From positions 620,001 to 684,000 of the forward strand of contig CAJQUW010014363.1 in NCBI GenBank assembly GCA_907163375.1: a DNA stretch of 64,000 nt, written 5' to 3'. This document shows positions 8,572 to 17,880 of this stretch, in pieces. The stretch's first letter is position 1. The number at the start of each line of letters is the position of its first letter. The notes under the pieces were generated by a model. The model made no database searches. It had not been told where the DNA came from and worked only from the letters and a program-made list of their open reading frames with translations. Position numbers and translations under genes: made by a program. This DNA comes from Prostheceraeus crozeri. Taxonomy: Eukaryota; Platyhelminthes; Polycladida; Euryleptidae.

Positions 8572-9022
8572 AATGATAGAACTTACAAATCATTTTTTCA
8601 TTAGAGGATGGATTACATGAAAAGTTTTGAATAACAGATGCAAATCGAGATACATGTAAACGTTTTAAGATGAAGTACAGTACAAAAGCACCACACGTTG
8701 ATGAAAGTGGATGTTGTAGTATGCGTTCATTTCGCTGATATTGACGCGTATGTTTTCTCAACCACTGCTGTGTTGGTATATTTGGAGGTTGAGCAAGAGA
8801 GTCAAATAGTTCACCACGTCGGTCTTCTCCAATAAAGATCGCTTTCCAATGCTCACCGCCTAAATTCTGAGAATGAGTGTTTAGCACAATAAAGATGGGA
8901 TAGTGATTTACTGCAGGTGGTAAGGTATCGAGTGAATAGACATTATCGAAAGCTTTCAACGTCGCTTCGTCTGCATTACGCTGCACTTTAGTCTTAATAT
9001 CGTCAGCAGTCAACCAACTCAT
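8567..9022 (-). CDS. Adenain-like capsid maturation protease, right copy
   Basis: Mirror of 7879-8340 with the same catalytic residues. The final residues differ from the left copy because the arm ends here and the spacer begins; the frame overlaps the TBP-like frame on the same strand by a few bases. Confidence 0.8.
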   Translation of the reverse strand: MSWLTADDIKTKVQRNADEATLKAFDNVYSLDTLPPAVNHYPIFIVLNTHSQNLGGEHWKAIFIGEDRRGELFDSLAQPPNIPTQQWLRKHTRQYQRNERILQHPLSSTCGAFVLYFILKRLHVSRFASVIQNFSCNPSSNEKMICKFYHF

Positions 9023-10299
9023 TAACGATTATACTGAAGAATCACGTCACGATACTTTGTAATTTCAATATTTGAATCGAAGACTGCATAAATTAATACA
9101 TTGATCGTCTCAGGTAGTGTTCTTTTGAACGTCAAATCCAAACGAATATTATGAGGCACGTTCGCTTGACGATAGGGTGCACTAATATCGCTGTCAGCAG
9201 TCAAATCAAATGCATAAATAGTATATCCACTCTTAAACTCTTTCATAGTCAGTCCGTTGGTATCATCCGTATTGTAAAAGCCAAAGACATCCATAAAATC
9301 AACATAACTGCGCATAAATTGATCCGAAGCAAAATCTGGTTTGTAGGGTGGACCAGGATGACTCACACCATTTACACGTAAAGCAATTTCACTTAACTGA
9401 TTGTGTTTAAAATTGAAAGGATTCTTCTTTATATTACCATTAAATGCATCATTTTCAACCATTGCCACCATGAGGAGCTTCGGCGCTTCCGATGGAAAGA
9501 GGCCATCTTTCATGAAACTCTTTTGATCTTTCGGAATTGTAAAGGTGAGAAGCTTTGTATGCTGAACGGGGTAAATGGCATTTTGGCGGTTAAGACCTTC
9601 AGCATGCCCTCTAATGACACTTGGATTCGGTACTACTCGACGAATGTAAAGTGCAATATCTTCCACATGAATTCTAAAATTGTCAACTTTAGCAAATGCA
9701 TTCAGCGCAAATTCAGGCTTATTCAATGTCAGCTTGAGTCGCATGCTGGTATTACACAGTAAAAACTTTGACTGTCTAAAGAAGTCTAAATTCAGCGGAC
9801 CATATAGCTGACATACTCTACTATCTTTAATCATAGCAGATCGCTTTACAAAGCCACTGTTTGTTTCAACATCAAATTTTCCTGCTTCATCTCTGTACCA
9901 TCCCATGGCTTCCATATGACTTTTTTGTGCTGCTGGATGAAACTGTGATACATGATTGAAATATGATTTATAGGGATAATCGCTTTGACCACCTTCCACC
10001 TGCTGCTCTCCAATCGTTAGAGAAACATCACGAAGTAATGTAGTCAATGGTAAATTGTTCAGTCCAACTTTATGTGCATCGTCAATAGCAGTTCCATCTG
10101 CTTGCTGAATTCTAAACCTCAAATCAAGCATCGCATAACTCAAATCTATGTAGTCATCACTACCACCAGGAATAACAAATTCAATGGGGCCAGCATTCTC
10201 AGCTGTTCGAGGATGATAATCTACAATACTTGAACTAAGAATATCTGTCTGTATGGCTTGTTGATCGAACAAACAAAAACCGGAAGTTTTACACTCCAT
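9022..10299 (-). CDS. Major capsid protein (F54H12.2 type), right copy
   Basis: 425 residues, close to the usual size of the F54H12.2-like family found across invertebrate genomes. The N-terminal part (IEFVIPGGSDDYIDLS) and the C-terminal part (IYAFDLTADSDISAPYR, then NIRLDLTF and LPETINVLIYAVFD) are the two most conserved blocks of that family. Known: this is the double-jelly-roll capsid protein of Polinton-like elements. It is the longest frame in either arm and lies between the basic frame and the protease, whose start overlaps its last base. Confidence 0.85.
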   Translation of the reverse strand: MECKTSGFCLFDQQAIQTDILSSSIVDYHPRTAENAGPIEFVIPGGSDDYIDLSYAMLDLRFRIQQADGTAIDDAHKVGLNNLPLTTLLRDVSLTIGEQQVEGGQSDYPYKSYFNHVSQFHPAAQKSHMEAMGWYRDEAGKFDVETNSGFVKRSAMIKDSRVCQLYGPLNLDFFRQSKFLLCNTSMRLKLTLNKPEFALNAFAKVDNFRIHVEDIALYIRRVVPNPSVIRGHAEGLNRQNAIYPVQHTKLLTFTIPKDQKSFMKDGLFPSEAPKLLMVAMVENDAFNGNIKKNPFNFKHNQLSEIALRVNGVSHPGPPYKPDFASDQFMRSYVDFMDVFGFYNTDDTNGLTMKEFKSGYTIYAFDLTADSDISAPYRQANVPHNIRLDLTFKRTLPETINVLIYAVFDSNIEITKYRDVILQYNR

Positions 10300-10301
10300 G
10301 A

Positions 10302-10484
10302 TTAGAAGTTATAGCAGCGTCGTCGTTTAGCGCCTGATGAATGATTAGAGCCTCTGCGACGTTTGCGTGAATGCCTTTTGACTGAAGATCGCACCTTACC
10401 AGCTCCGCGATGTTTCCTCCTTCCTTTATTCATTCGTTTAGGTGATTTCTTTCCTTGAGTAACACCAGCAATGGTCTGCTTCAA
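10302..10484 (-). CDS. Small Arg/Lys-rich protein, right copy
   Basis: Mirror of 6416-6598, with the same composition and position just before the major capsid gene. Confidence 0.4.
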   Translation of the reverse strand: MKQTIAGVTQGKKSPKRMNKGRRKHRGAGKVRSSVKRHSRKRRRGSNHSSGAKRRRCYNF

Positions 10485-10489
10485 TGTTT

Positions 10490-10756
10490 TTAAACCGCGT
10501 TCCTCCCACGATTCAACAAACTGCTCTTAAAACTTCTACCTCTGGAAAGATCACTAGCAACATCACCAGCAAAGCCAACGGCATTACTTAAAACATTTCG
10601 TTTTAAAGATCTACCGACATTGGATATGAGAGGTGCTACAACAGATTTCAGTGCACCAAGTATGCTTCCTCCACGTTGGCGGCGAGCACCGATGTAAATT
10701 TGTCCTCCGCCACTTACATAGGAGGGTCGTGAATAAAATGAGGCAGTTGGATTCAT
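10490..10756 (-). CDS. pVI-like minor capsid protein, right copy
   Basis: Mirror of 6144-6410, identical in length and motifs. It is followed downstream by the small basic frame and then the major capsid gene. Confidence 0.65.
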   Translation of the reverse strand: MNPTASFYSRPSYVSGGGQIYIGARRQRGGSILGALKSVVAPLISNVGRSLKRNVLSNAVGFAGDVASDLSRGRSFKSSLLNRGRNAV

Positions 10757-10797
10757 AGCTCAAACCCTAAACATTGTTAGTTACAACTTTGCATGAA

Positions 10798-11887
10798 TCA
10801 CTGTCGATCGCTTAGATGAAAGATGTCGGCACGACGCATCCAAGAGTTCATACTTGAAGGATAACCAGCCCATTTAACAAGACACCATTCTTCACCTTGC
10901 CGTTTTTTTACATCGAATGATTTTCTCTACCAAATATGTTTCACTTTCAGTGACTACCTCAATCTCATCGCGGTAAAAGCTACCCTCAATTTCTTCATTA
11001 TCGTAATCTTTCAACTTGTAGGTGGTCGGAGAGTCTTTTTGATTAATCCTTGATACTGTAAATACCTCCTCTGTCCAATTCGGGAGGTACCCTTTAGCAA
11101 AAACACTTTTCACTTTTGAGATACGAACTTTATCGCCAATTTTCACATCACTTTTCACATGAGTGCGTTTACGTTGGAATGATTCGCGCACTTTATCTAC
11201 ATTGTCAGCATTTACATCTACTGGTCTGAGTCCAATAGAACGATGGATAGAGTGATTGTAGGCATGGAGTGTATCTTGTAGAACCTTTGTCCAATTTTGT
11301 GTCAAGTTGGCAGTAAAATGTCGCCACAAGCGATTTTTTAATGTGCGATTAAAACGTTCAACGAGTGCAGCTTTATAAGCGCTCTTTACACTAAACAACT
11401 CAATGTCATGCCTCTCAAATAATCTTGTCACATGCTGATTTTCAAACTCTTTTCCTTGATCACTCTGAATTCTTTTTGGAATGCGACCTTCTCGAAAAAT
11501 TGTTTGGAATGCTTTTGCTACTCCTTTCCCTTCTTTAGTTTTTAAAGGTTGAGCCCACGCATAACGCGAGAAAATATCAATGACGGTTAAAATAAAATTA
11601 TTGCCCGAGTTATGTTTTGAAATGGAGGCAACATCACACAAATCTGCTTGCCACTGTTCATCGATGTCATGAACAATATAATGGCGGGTGCGGTACTTCT
11701 TTTTCGCTTGTTTGTGGAGTGTATAGGTAGCCTGACCCTTTAGCCATCGTTTCACTTGTGATTGTGGAAGACCACTCGCTTTTGATAATTTCTTGATAGA
11801 TGCAAATCCTGCCGGATGTTTTACATCATAATAGATTGACTTCAAACGTTCAGTCGATGACGACTGACTCTTTTTCCTCCTTCTCAT
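10798..11887 (-). pseudogene. DDE integrase with chromodomain, right copy (broken)
   Basis: Mirror of 5014-6102. The catalytic core motifs are readable. This copy is broken. Confidence 0.85.
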
Positions 11888-12065
11888 CTTTTTGTTTTCT
11901 TGCCTTTCTACATTTACAACAACTGCAGCATTTAGCTTTAGCGGTTTTGCGATCGTGTTCACATTGCTTAGGGGTTTCATTATGAGAGCTGGCGCAGCAA
12001 GTGCAAGTGACAACGACATTCACCTCTGGCGGCTCATTACATGGCAAGCAACACATCTGCTTCAT
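11850..12065 (-). CDS. Small Cys-rich protein, right copy
   Basis: Mirror of 4836-5051 with the same cysteine clusters and the same overlap with the integrase. Confidence 0.4.
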   Translation of the reverse strand: MKQMCCLPCNEPPEVNVVVTCTCCASSHNETPKQCEHDRKTAKAKCCSCCKCRKARKQKDEKEEKESVVID

Positions 12066-12066
12066 A

Positions 12067-12759
12067 TTAATAGTCTGAGAACATGTATTTCCTGGGAGGA
12101 GCTGTTTTACGTTTTCCTTTTACCAGTTTTAGTGGCGATGTAGATCTACGTCGAGTTCTTCCTCTTGTTTGCTTAGTGAGTGTGGGAGGGGATGTAGCAG
12201 GTGACGCCTTAAACCAATTTGTTGGCATTTTCATCGTCTGAAGCATTGGAGTAGTAGCCACTGTTGAATCAAGTTCTTTCAATGTCTCATTATTCAAAGC
12301 AAATTTTGGCACATTATGCTTTTTCAATAGTTTAAGAAAGTATGACCAACCAGGTGGAACATAGCCCTGACGGCGCTTTCTACGTGTCGCATACTGAATC
12401 AAGTCTTCATAACGTGAAGCATCAATCACTTTATTTTCATCTGTAATGATTTCTCCTCTATCATTTACATTGAGATGGGGTTCAATACTGTTGAAAAGAG
12501 ATATGGCATGTGCGCGAGATGCTAAAGGTGTAGCAGTCGATACAGAGTCACGCATCTTATTCTTCAAGTTTTTCAATTGCTCAACAGTTTCCGATTGTAA
12601 TAATACAGCACGATGTGGATCTTTGATGTGAACATTTTGCTGATAATCTATTTCTTTCCTATACATTTGATTTGCAAGAGGTTGCTTTACTTGCTGCATG
12701 GCAGTCAATTGTACATATTCATCCTGAGGAATAACAATCATGCGAGAATAAGAACTCAT
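12067..12759 (-). CDS. 230-residue Polinton structural-type protein, right copy
   Basis: 230 residues. The N-terminal region begins with an IPQDEYVQL segment, then a charged helical stretch; a central block reads PPGWSYFLKLLKKHNVPKF, a pattern (PPGW-x2-F-x2-L-L-K-x2-N-V-P) I associate with the ORF after the ATPase in F54H12.2-type elements. The last 40 residues are rich in Arg, Ser and Pro, suggesting DNA or capsid-interior contact. The function is unknown; a virion protein is likely from context (between ATPase and integrase). It overlaps the ATPase stop by 4 bp. Confidence 0.55.
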   Translation of the reverse strand: MSSYSRMIVIPQDEYVQLTAMQQVKQPLANQMYRKEIDYQQNVHIKDPHRAVLLQSETVEQLKNLKNKMRDSVSTATPLASRAHAISLFNSIEPHLNVNDRGEIITDENKVIDASRYEDLIQYATRRKRRQGYVPPGWSYFLKLLKKHNVPKFALNNETLKELDSTVATTPMLQTMKMPTNWFKASPATSPPTLTKQTRGRTRRRSTSPLKLVKGKRKTAPPRKYMFSDY

Positions 12760-13373
12760 AGTTTGTAGATAATCATGGGAGTTTTCAAAATATCACTTCG
12801 AAATCTAAATTCTTCCGGACACTCTTGCGTAAAGTCAATGAATAAGTAACCGTATGGTTTTTCAGTAGCTGCTTGAAAAATTTCAATTAAGGCTTTTGAT
12901 CCTCTGGGTGCAACTTGTCGCGCTAAAATTTCAAATTGACTTTTATCTCGCGGATTCTTGAAAATAGCATAATAGTGTGTATTCAGGTTTCGTGTACGAG
13001 CTTCTTTTCCATCAGGAAACAAATTTTGTGTAATATAGATGATAAAACACCTTTTATGGTGTGCTGCGCGAGTGAACATATCTGTAACATCTTTTGAATT
13101 CTTACTTTCTTTTAATAAATCATCCAATACAACAACATCATTAGACTGAAGTTTATCCACTGGAATAATTCCTTCATGTCGAATAAAGTTGCGACTTTGC
13201 AATTCCTGAAACAGCGACGGTTGATAAATACCATAACACCAAATCACTCGATTGATAGGTTCCTTAAACAACTCCCTTCTTTTATCCAATAAATTCAGCG
13301 TGAAAACAGTTTTACCTGCATGAGATGGACCTGATACAGTCAGAACTTTATCACATTGAAGTCTGAAATCCAT
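12756..13373 (-). CDS. Genome-packaging ATPase (FtsK/HerA, A32-like), right copy
   Basis: 205 residues from the ATG at 13,371-13,373, chosen because the frame upstream overlaps the previous gene. Walker A GPSHAGKT is at 15-22, Walker B VVVLDD at about 80-85, and a strand with a polar end (IIYITQN) near 115 matches the sensor of this superfamily. Known: these ATPases pump viral DNA into the capsid in Polintons, adenovirus-like and NCLDV lineages. The length is normal for Polinton ATPases. The stop overlaps the start of the next gene by 4 bp. Confidence 0.85.
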   Translation of the reverse strand: MDFRLQCDKVLTVSGPSHAGKTVFTLNLLDKRRELFKEPINRVIWCYGIYQPSLFQELQSRNFIRHEGIIPVDKLQSNDVVVLDDLLKESKNSKDVTDMFTRAAHHKRCFIIYITQNLFPDGKEARTRNLNTHYYAIFKNPRDKSQFEILARQVAPRGSKALIEIFQAATEKPYGYLFIDFTQECPEEFRFRSDILKTPMIIYKL

Positions 13374-13404
13374 TTTATTACTTTGAGACTCAACATTTGC
13401 ATAA

Positions 13405-13746
13405 TTAACGCTTAGAGCCAAAGATATTTCCCAATAGGTTGCCCACGGCAGGAGCTATCATTGGAAGTATTGCTGAAAGGAAACCGCCCTTTTGTGTTAG
13501 AGTTTTCCTCTTTCTTTGAAGGGCGACTTTAGGATTGGAGATGAAACGCAATTTCGTAGCATATCGCTTAAGTAACTTTCGTTGTTTTGGCGCTAATTTC
13601 TTCGTCCTCAACTTCCTCACATGAGAAATAATTTCACAAATGAATTTATCGTTAGCATGTCGTATAGCATTGTATCGCTGATTTGCTTTCATTCGTCGGA
13701 GAGCTTGAATGGCTGAAGAAAACTTTTGACTTTTACGTTTCGCCAT
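13405..13746 (-). CDS. Basic capsid-associated (core-like) protein, right copy
   Basis: Mirror of 3157-3498 with the same length, basic N-terminal region and hydrophobic tail after a KGG. The packaging ATPase follows immediately downstream. Confidence 0.6.
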   Translation of the reverse strand: MAKRKSQKFSSAIQALRRMKANQRYNAIRHANDKFICEIISHVRKLRTKKLAPKQRKLLKRYATKLRFISNPKVALQRKRKTLTQKGGFLSAILPMIAPAVGNLLGNIFGSKR

Positions 13747-13797
13747 TTTCCGTGTTAGTCTTTGCTAAAACCTATCTTTACCACATTTGCATAGGCA

Positions 13798-14127
13798 CTA
13801 ACTATTGCGACATAAGTGACACTCGAAATGAGCAATGTCACAGTGGTTACATTGGCAAAGTTGAATGCAATTACGTATGAAACAGCGTTGACAAAAAGCA
13901 TGCTTACATCTCTTGAAGATGCGCTTTTCATTTCCATCCTTTCGCTTACATACATCGCAACACATAGTTTCACCGTTACTGATGTCTATAGCAAGTCTTT
14001 TTGAAGATATGAATTTGCTAGCCTTTTCTAAATAATAGACGCATGTACAGAAGGAATATACTTCGAGAGTGAGCAGACATAGCTCGAAAACCAGTTGTGC
14101 TACAATCAAGTACCACTGCATTTTCAA
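13798..14127 (-). CDS. Membrane-anchored RING-finger protein, right copy
   Basis: 109 residues. A hydrophobic segment at about 5-32 looks like one membrane span or signal anchor. A Cys/His cluster follows: C57-C60, C74-x-H76, C79-C82, C93-C96 and C103-C106, in the order of a RING-HC zinc finger (CxxC ... CxHxxCxxC ... CxxC). Known: RING proteins act as E3 ubiquitin ligases, and membrane RING proteins are used by large DNA viruses to remove host surface proteins. Inference: host-defence evasion or control of capsid proteins. Its position between the 136-residue gene and the basic capsid-associated gene is the same in both arms. Confidence 0.55.
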   Translation of the reverse strand: MKMQWYLIVAQLVFELCLLTLEVYSFCTCVYYLEKASKFISSKRLAIDISNGETMCCDVCKRKDGNEKRIFKRCKHAFCQRCFIRNCIQLCQCNHCDIAHFECHLCRNS

Positions 14128-14534
14128 TTTTTCTTTATGGAAAGTTGAATGTGAATATCTGAAATCGCTTCAATCACTAGACTGCTACCATGATGGTTAA
14201 ATGCGTTAAGACGTTCAGCAATTTTTATCATATGTCTTTTAAAAAATTCTTCGGGGTGATCTACCACTTCCATTGAATAAGAAGCAAAATGGAAAGAGCG
14301 ACTTTCCACCTCTTCCTTTCCAAAATGACTAAACTTAATTTTCGCAACTAATCGCGCCATGACAATGCTATCAGAGAATGTATTCATTAACTCTAGAAAT
14401 AGAGTGCTAGCATCATCGACCACTGCTTCGATGTCGGTCTCATCTTTATGAAAATTTATCACATAATCTTGAACAGCTCCTTTTAAACTTTGCCTATGAA
14501 AACGTAATGTTCCGCAGTCGTTTGAGAAAGACAT
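14124..14534 (-). CDS. 136-residue Polinton-associated protein, right copy
   Basis: Mirror of the gene at 2368-2778, same length and same 4-bp overlap with the downstream membrane RING gene. Confidence 0.4.
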   Translation of the reverse strand: MSFSNDCGTLRFHRQSLKGAVQDYVINFHKDETDIEAVVDDASTLFLELMNTFSDSIVMARLVAKIKFSHFGKEEVESRSFHFASYSMEVVDHPEEFFKRHMIKIAERLNAFNHHGSSLVIEAISDIHIQLSIKKN

Positions 14535-14621
14535 GATCGCCCTTTAACTAACCCATCCATTGCATGAAAACAACAACTCTTCTCATAGTAACATTTATTG
14601 AATAACGGTAACAAGCATGCA

Positions 14622-15152
14622 TTATAAATCAATGGTTTGAAAGAGATAAAATAGATACAGCTGATAACTATCATACAGCGAGCAATGATAACCATACAGG
14701 ACTTTGGTAGTGTTGAGGTAAGGAGGAAAGAAGCATTGGTTATGAACGTAGCTACTACAACGAACAGACAAAATAGGAACACACAAATCCTTAAAACGTT
14801 TCGTGACTTCATGATAATGTTGATTCACTCTACTATCCCAAGGCGGGAGCAAAATATCATCAATGATTAGATTGGGAAATACTTTCCTCTCCTTACCAGG
14901 ATTATTACAAAAGATGCGTATAACATTGAAAGCAGCTAACCATCGTTTAAAGTCAATAAGAAGAGCACTCTCACAAGAAAAGCCATAGTCTTGCAAATAT
15001 TTCAGATTAAGTCCATGAATGTGTTTTCTCGCCCATTGATCAACATTGGGATCACAGTTGGCATGTTGATGATAGACACTAACAATCTGATATGTCCAAT
15101 TGTTCATAGCAATAGCACTGAGCTCCTGTACAGGTTCACCCTCACAATCCAT
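14622..15152 (-). CDS. DEDDh-type 3'-5' exonuclease-like protein, right copy
   Basis: Mirror of the gene at 1750-2280, same 176-residue length, with motif I at the N-terminus and H-x4-D near residue 156. It lies between the small RING-like frame and the 136-residue gene, as in the left arm. Confidence 0.55.
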   Translation of the reverse strand: MDCEGEPVQELSAIAMNNWTYQIVSVYHQHANCDPNVDQWARKHIHGLNLKYLQDYGFSCESALLIDFKRWLAAFNVIRIFCNNPGKERKVFPNLIIDDILLPPWDSRVNQHYHEVTKRFKDLCVPILSVRCSSYVHNQCFFPPYLNTTKVLYGYHCSLYDSYQLYLFYLFQTIDL

Positions 15153-15204
15153 AAAAATGATGATAGAAGCCTAAAACGGAAATTTACACATCTAAGGAAG
15201 CGTT

Positions 15205-15330
15205 CTATAACATATTACAAAATGAAGAATTACATCGATGCTTTTCACGACAAAATACACAAATGATATGATGGCAACGAAGAAGTAAAATGTATCTAAT
15301 AAGACCACGTCTACGACACTCAAAGCACAT
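15205..15330 (-). CDS. Small RING-like zinc-binding protein, right copy
   Basis: Mirror of the frame at 1572-1697 with the same CxxC and CHH...CxxC spacing. Its presence in both arms adds no independent evidence, because the arms are nearly identical. Confidence 0.4.
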   Translation of the reverse strand: MCFECRRRGLIRYILLLRCHHIICVFCREKHRCNSSFCNML

Positions 15331-15364
15331 AAGCGAATTGTCATAGGGTAGAGTTAGGAAAGGA

Positions 15365-16139
15365 CTAGTAATTCTCCTTCTTTGATTTGCGTTTTGATGT
15401 AGCATTCTTCTCCGACTTGCGCTTCGTACCACTGCTGTTAAGGATTTGATCAATTATGTCGTCCACGTTGGGTGGTTTCGGAATATATAAAATGGATTCC
15501 ATATGCATGGAGAGAGAGGCTATTTTATTATCCTTGTGTCGACCATAATATAGCCCATTCACTTTGAAAAGGATATCCCAAGTACCTTCTCCGAGCTCAT
15601 CACATCTGATGGGTATTGAATGATCTCCATCCTTCTTATAGTAAGTACACCAATGTGATACCGGTAGGCAAATGTGATTACCATCCCAAATCTTTCTATA
15701 GGGAGTATCCTTGTCATCTCTCGCCTTCCACTCTTGAGCAAGAGGAGTAGGAATGTCCATATTTAATGTCACGTACTCCTCAATAATATCAAGTTGGTGG
15801 CGAATGTACGGACTCACGGGGATCAGTATGTAGTCCCCATACTGATTGTGCATTATCTTGACATCCGTGGAAGGGAGCATTCCCGTTTGGAGTACTACGC
15901 TATGATCATCATAACGCAAGGCTTGTTTAAATTTACGCTGTAGCGGTGTAGGATTATGTACCTTGGATGTTTCTTCCACTGGCCTCAGTTGTAGATGATC
16001 TGACCGTAGCGAACCTTGTAACGTTTGACCGCCATTTTGTCCTACTAGTGCAGCAGATGGAGTAGATGCCTGAAAATGAAAAAAGATTGTATTAAGTTTA
16101 CGTTCAAGGGAGGAGAGGAGGGAAGTAGCGACTTACCAT
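15365..16139 (-). CDS. First (leader) gene, spliced, right copy
   Basis: Mirror of the gene at 762-1537. ATG at 16,137-16,139, intron 16,070-16,136 (one base shorter than on the left), second exon 15,365-16,069. The same basic tail and the same lack of a recognised family apply. Conservation of the donor, acceptor and frame in both arms supports the splicing model. Confidence 0.65.
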
Positions 16140-16290
16140 TTTAGTTGGGTAATAGAACAGGGAACTAGAGAGAGAGAAAATGTGCGTCCGTCACTCGTGT
16201 GATTCAACGATGGAATGATTCTCACTGTGGAAGGCTCGCTATTTATAAAGAAATGCTTGATTCTCATTGGATGATGATCCTCATTGGACA
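16140..16290 (-). promoter_or_regulatory. Pol II promoter of the right arm (CCAAT x2, TATA)
   Basis: Mirror of the left promoter: ATTGG (CCAAT on -) at about 16,266-16,270 and 16,283-16,287 and ATTTATA (TATAAAT on -) at 16,241-16,247, upstream of the ATG at 16,137-16,139. Confidence 0.7.
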
Positions 16291-16299
16291 ATAACATCA

Positions 16300-17880
16300 A
16301 GCTGATTCCAAATCTGGCCTCCGTTTTCCCATCCGATGCTTCGTTTTGAAGCTAGAGCCCAAAACGTCCCAAATTCTAACTCTGTCGTTTTTCACCAATG
16401 TCCCAAAATCTTAAATGGCGTCTCACATCTAAACGAAGACAGATAGGAACAAGCCGATTGTTTCACTGAATTTGTCTCACTCTTAGCTTTCAAACGAGCT
16501 ATCGCACGACAAAATCCGTCCACTAGAAGCCAAAATCGAAGCAAGCTGTCCAGAGGGGGGGGGGGGCGGGGGGGGGGGTGCGTCAGTGAAATTTCAGAAT
16601 TTGATGAAAAATGTTTTGGTGACGGTCCCAGGTCGAAATTCCACACTTTGGAAAATTTTCAAATTTTTACCCATACAAAGTCACTCTGACACTTAGGATT
16701 TTTTCAGGTAAGCGAGCTCCGACCTAAAATCTTGTAACCGCTCTAACTTTTGAACGAAGACAGATAGGAACAAGCCGATTGTTTCAATGAATTTGTCTCA
16801 CTCTTAGCTTTCAAACGAGCTATCGCACGACAAAATCCGTCCACTGGAAGCCAAAATCGAAGCAAGCTGTCCAGAGGGGGGGGGGGGGGGGGAGTCAGCG
16901 AAAATTTTTTTCTCTCCGATTTCGCTGGAAACATCCTTCCTAACCCAAAATTTCACGTAGATTCCGAATCTGGCCTCCGTTTTCCCATCCGATGCTTCGT
17001 TTGGGTGCTACACACCAAAACGTCCCAAATTCTAACTCTGTCGTTTTTTCGATAAATGTTGAAAATTTTTTCTCTCCGATTGACTTGAAACTCACCATAC
17101 AGATAAAGAATTTCACGCTGATTCCAAATCTGAAATCCGTTTTCAAATCCGATGCTTCGTTTTGAAGCTAGAGCCCAAAACGTCCCAAATTCTAACTCTG
17201 TCGTTTTTCACCAATGTCCCAAAATCTTAAATGGCGTCTCACATCTAAACGAAGACAGATAGGAACAAGCCGATTGTTTCACTGAATTTGTCTCACTCTT
17301 AGCTTTCAAACGAGCTATCGCACGACAAAATCCGTCCACTGGAAGCCAAAATCGAAGCAAGCTGTCCAGAGGGGGGGGGCACGTCAGCCGAAAATTTTTT
17401 CTCTCCGATTTCGCTGGAAACATCCTTCCTAACCCAAAATTTCACGTAGATTCCGAATCTGGCCTCCGTTTTCCCATCCGATGCTTCGTTTGGGCGCTAC
17501 ACACCAAAACGTCCCAAATTCTAACTCTGTTAAAATTTTGAAGAAAAATTTTTTCTCGCCGATTGACTTGAAACTCACCCTACCGATGCAGAATTTCACG
17601 CTGAACACGAATCCGACCTCCGTTTTCTCATCCGACCACTCCTTCCACTCGAAACAACCCATTTTACAACCCAACATTCAGCAGATTGCACCAAAAACAT
17701 CACACACTATAGCCTCAACACTAATCCTGGCGGTCGCCCAAGTCCACCACGACACTCTATCGTTCCAGAGGGGGGGGGCGGGGGGGGGGGAGTCAGCGAA
17801 CATGTTGTCAACCAACCTGGCCGGCACACCACGACAGACTCTGTCGTTCCAGAGGGGGGGGGGGGGGGGACTCAGCGATG
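16300..17880. repeat. Subterminal repeat array with G-tracts (right)
   Basis: Two module types alternate. Module A, about 85 bp, begins near 16,301, 16,960, 17,117 and 17,449, with a decayed copy near 17,600. Module B, about 165 bp, ends in a G-tract near 16,578, 16,892 and 17,378. Further G-tracts at about 17,768-17,791 and 17,853-17,870 follow short flanks with GTTCCAGAGG. The open frames in this array are repeats of one another and are not genes. The array probably forms the long terminal part of the element. Confidence 0.85.

Larger units (their letters stand above)
8572..16901 (-). repeat. Right arm of the 16.9 kb inverted duplication
   Basis: Reverse complement of 1-8329. The gene order is the mirror image and genes are on the - strand. 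A few substitutions, one-base length differences and different G-tract lengths separate it from the left arm, so the two arms are not a pure copy of one read. Confidence 0.95.
1..17880. mobile_element. Palindromic Polinton/Maverick-type virus-like element (left end outside window)
   Basis: Seen: two near-identical arms of about 8.33 kb in opposite orientation around a spacer at 8330-8571, with subterminal repeat arrays outside them. Known: a DDE integrase, FtsK/HerA-type packaging ATPase, adenain-like protease and F54H12.2-type major capsid protein together define Polinton/Maverick (adintovirus-related) elements. No protein-primed DNA polymerase B, normally part of the family, is found in either arm. 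Inference: one half of a longer element was duplicated in reverse and replaced the other half. It is a fossil with about six small breaks overall, most in the left arm. The arms differ at few sites, so it is recent or homogenised. The right limit is placed where the G-rich repeats stop and is uncertain by about 60 bp; no target duplication can be checked because the left end is not in the window. Confidence 0.85.
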
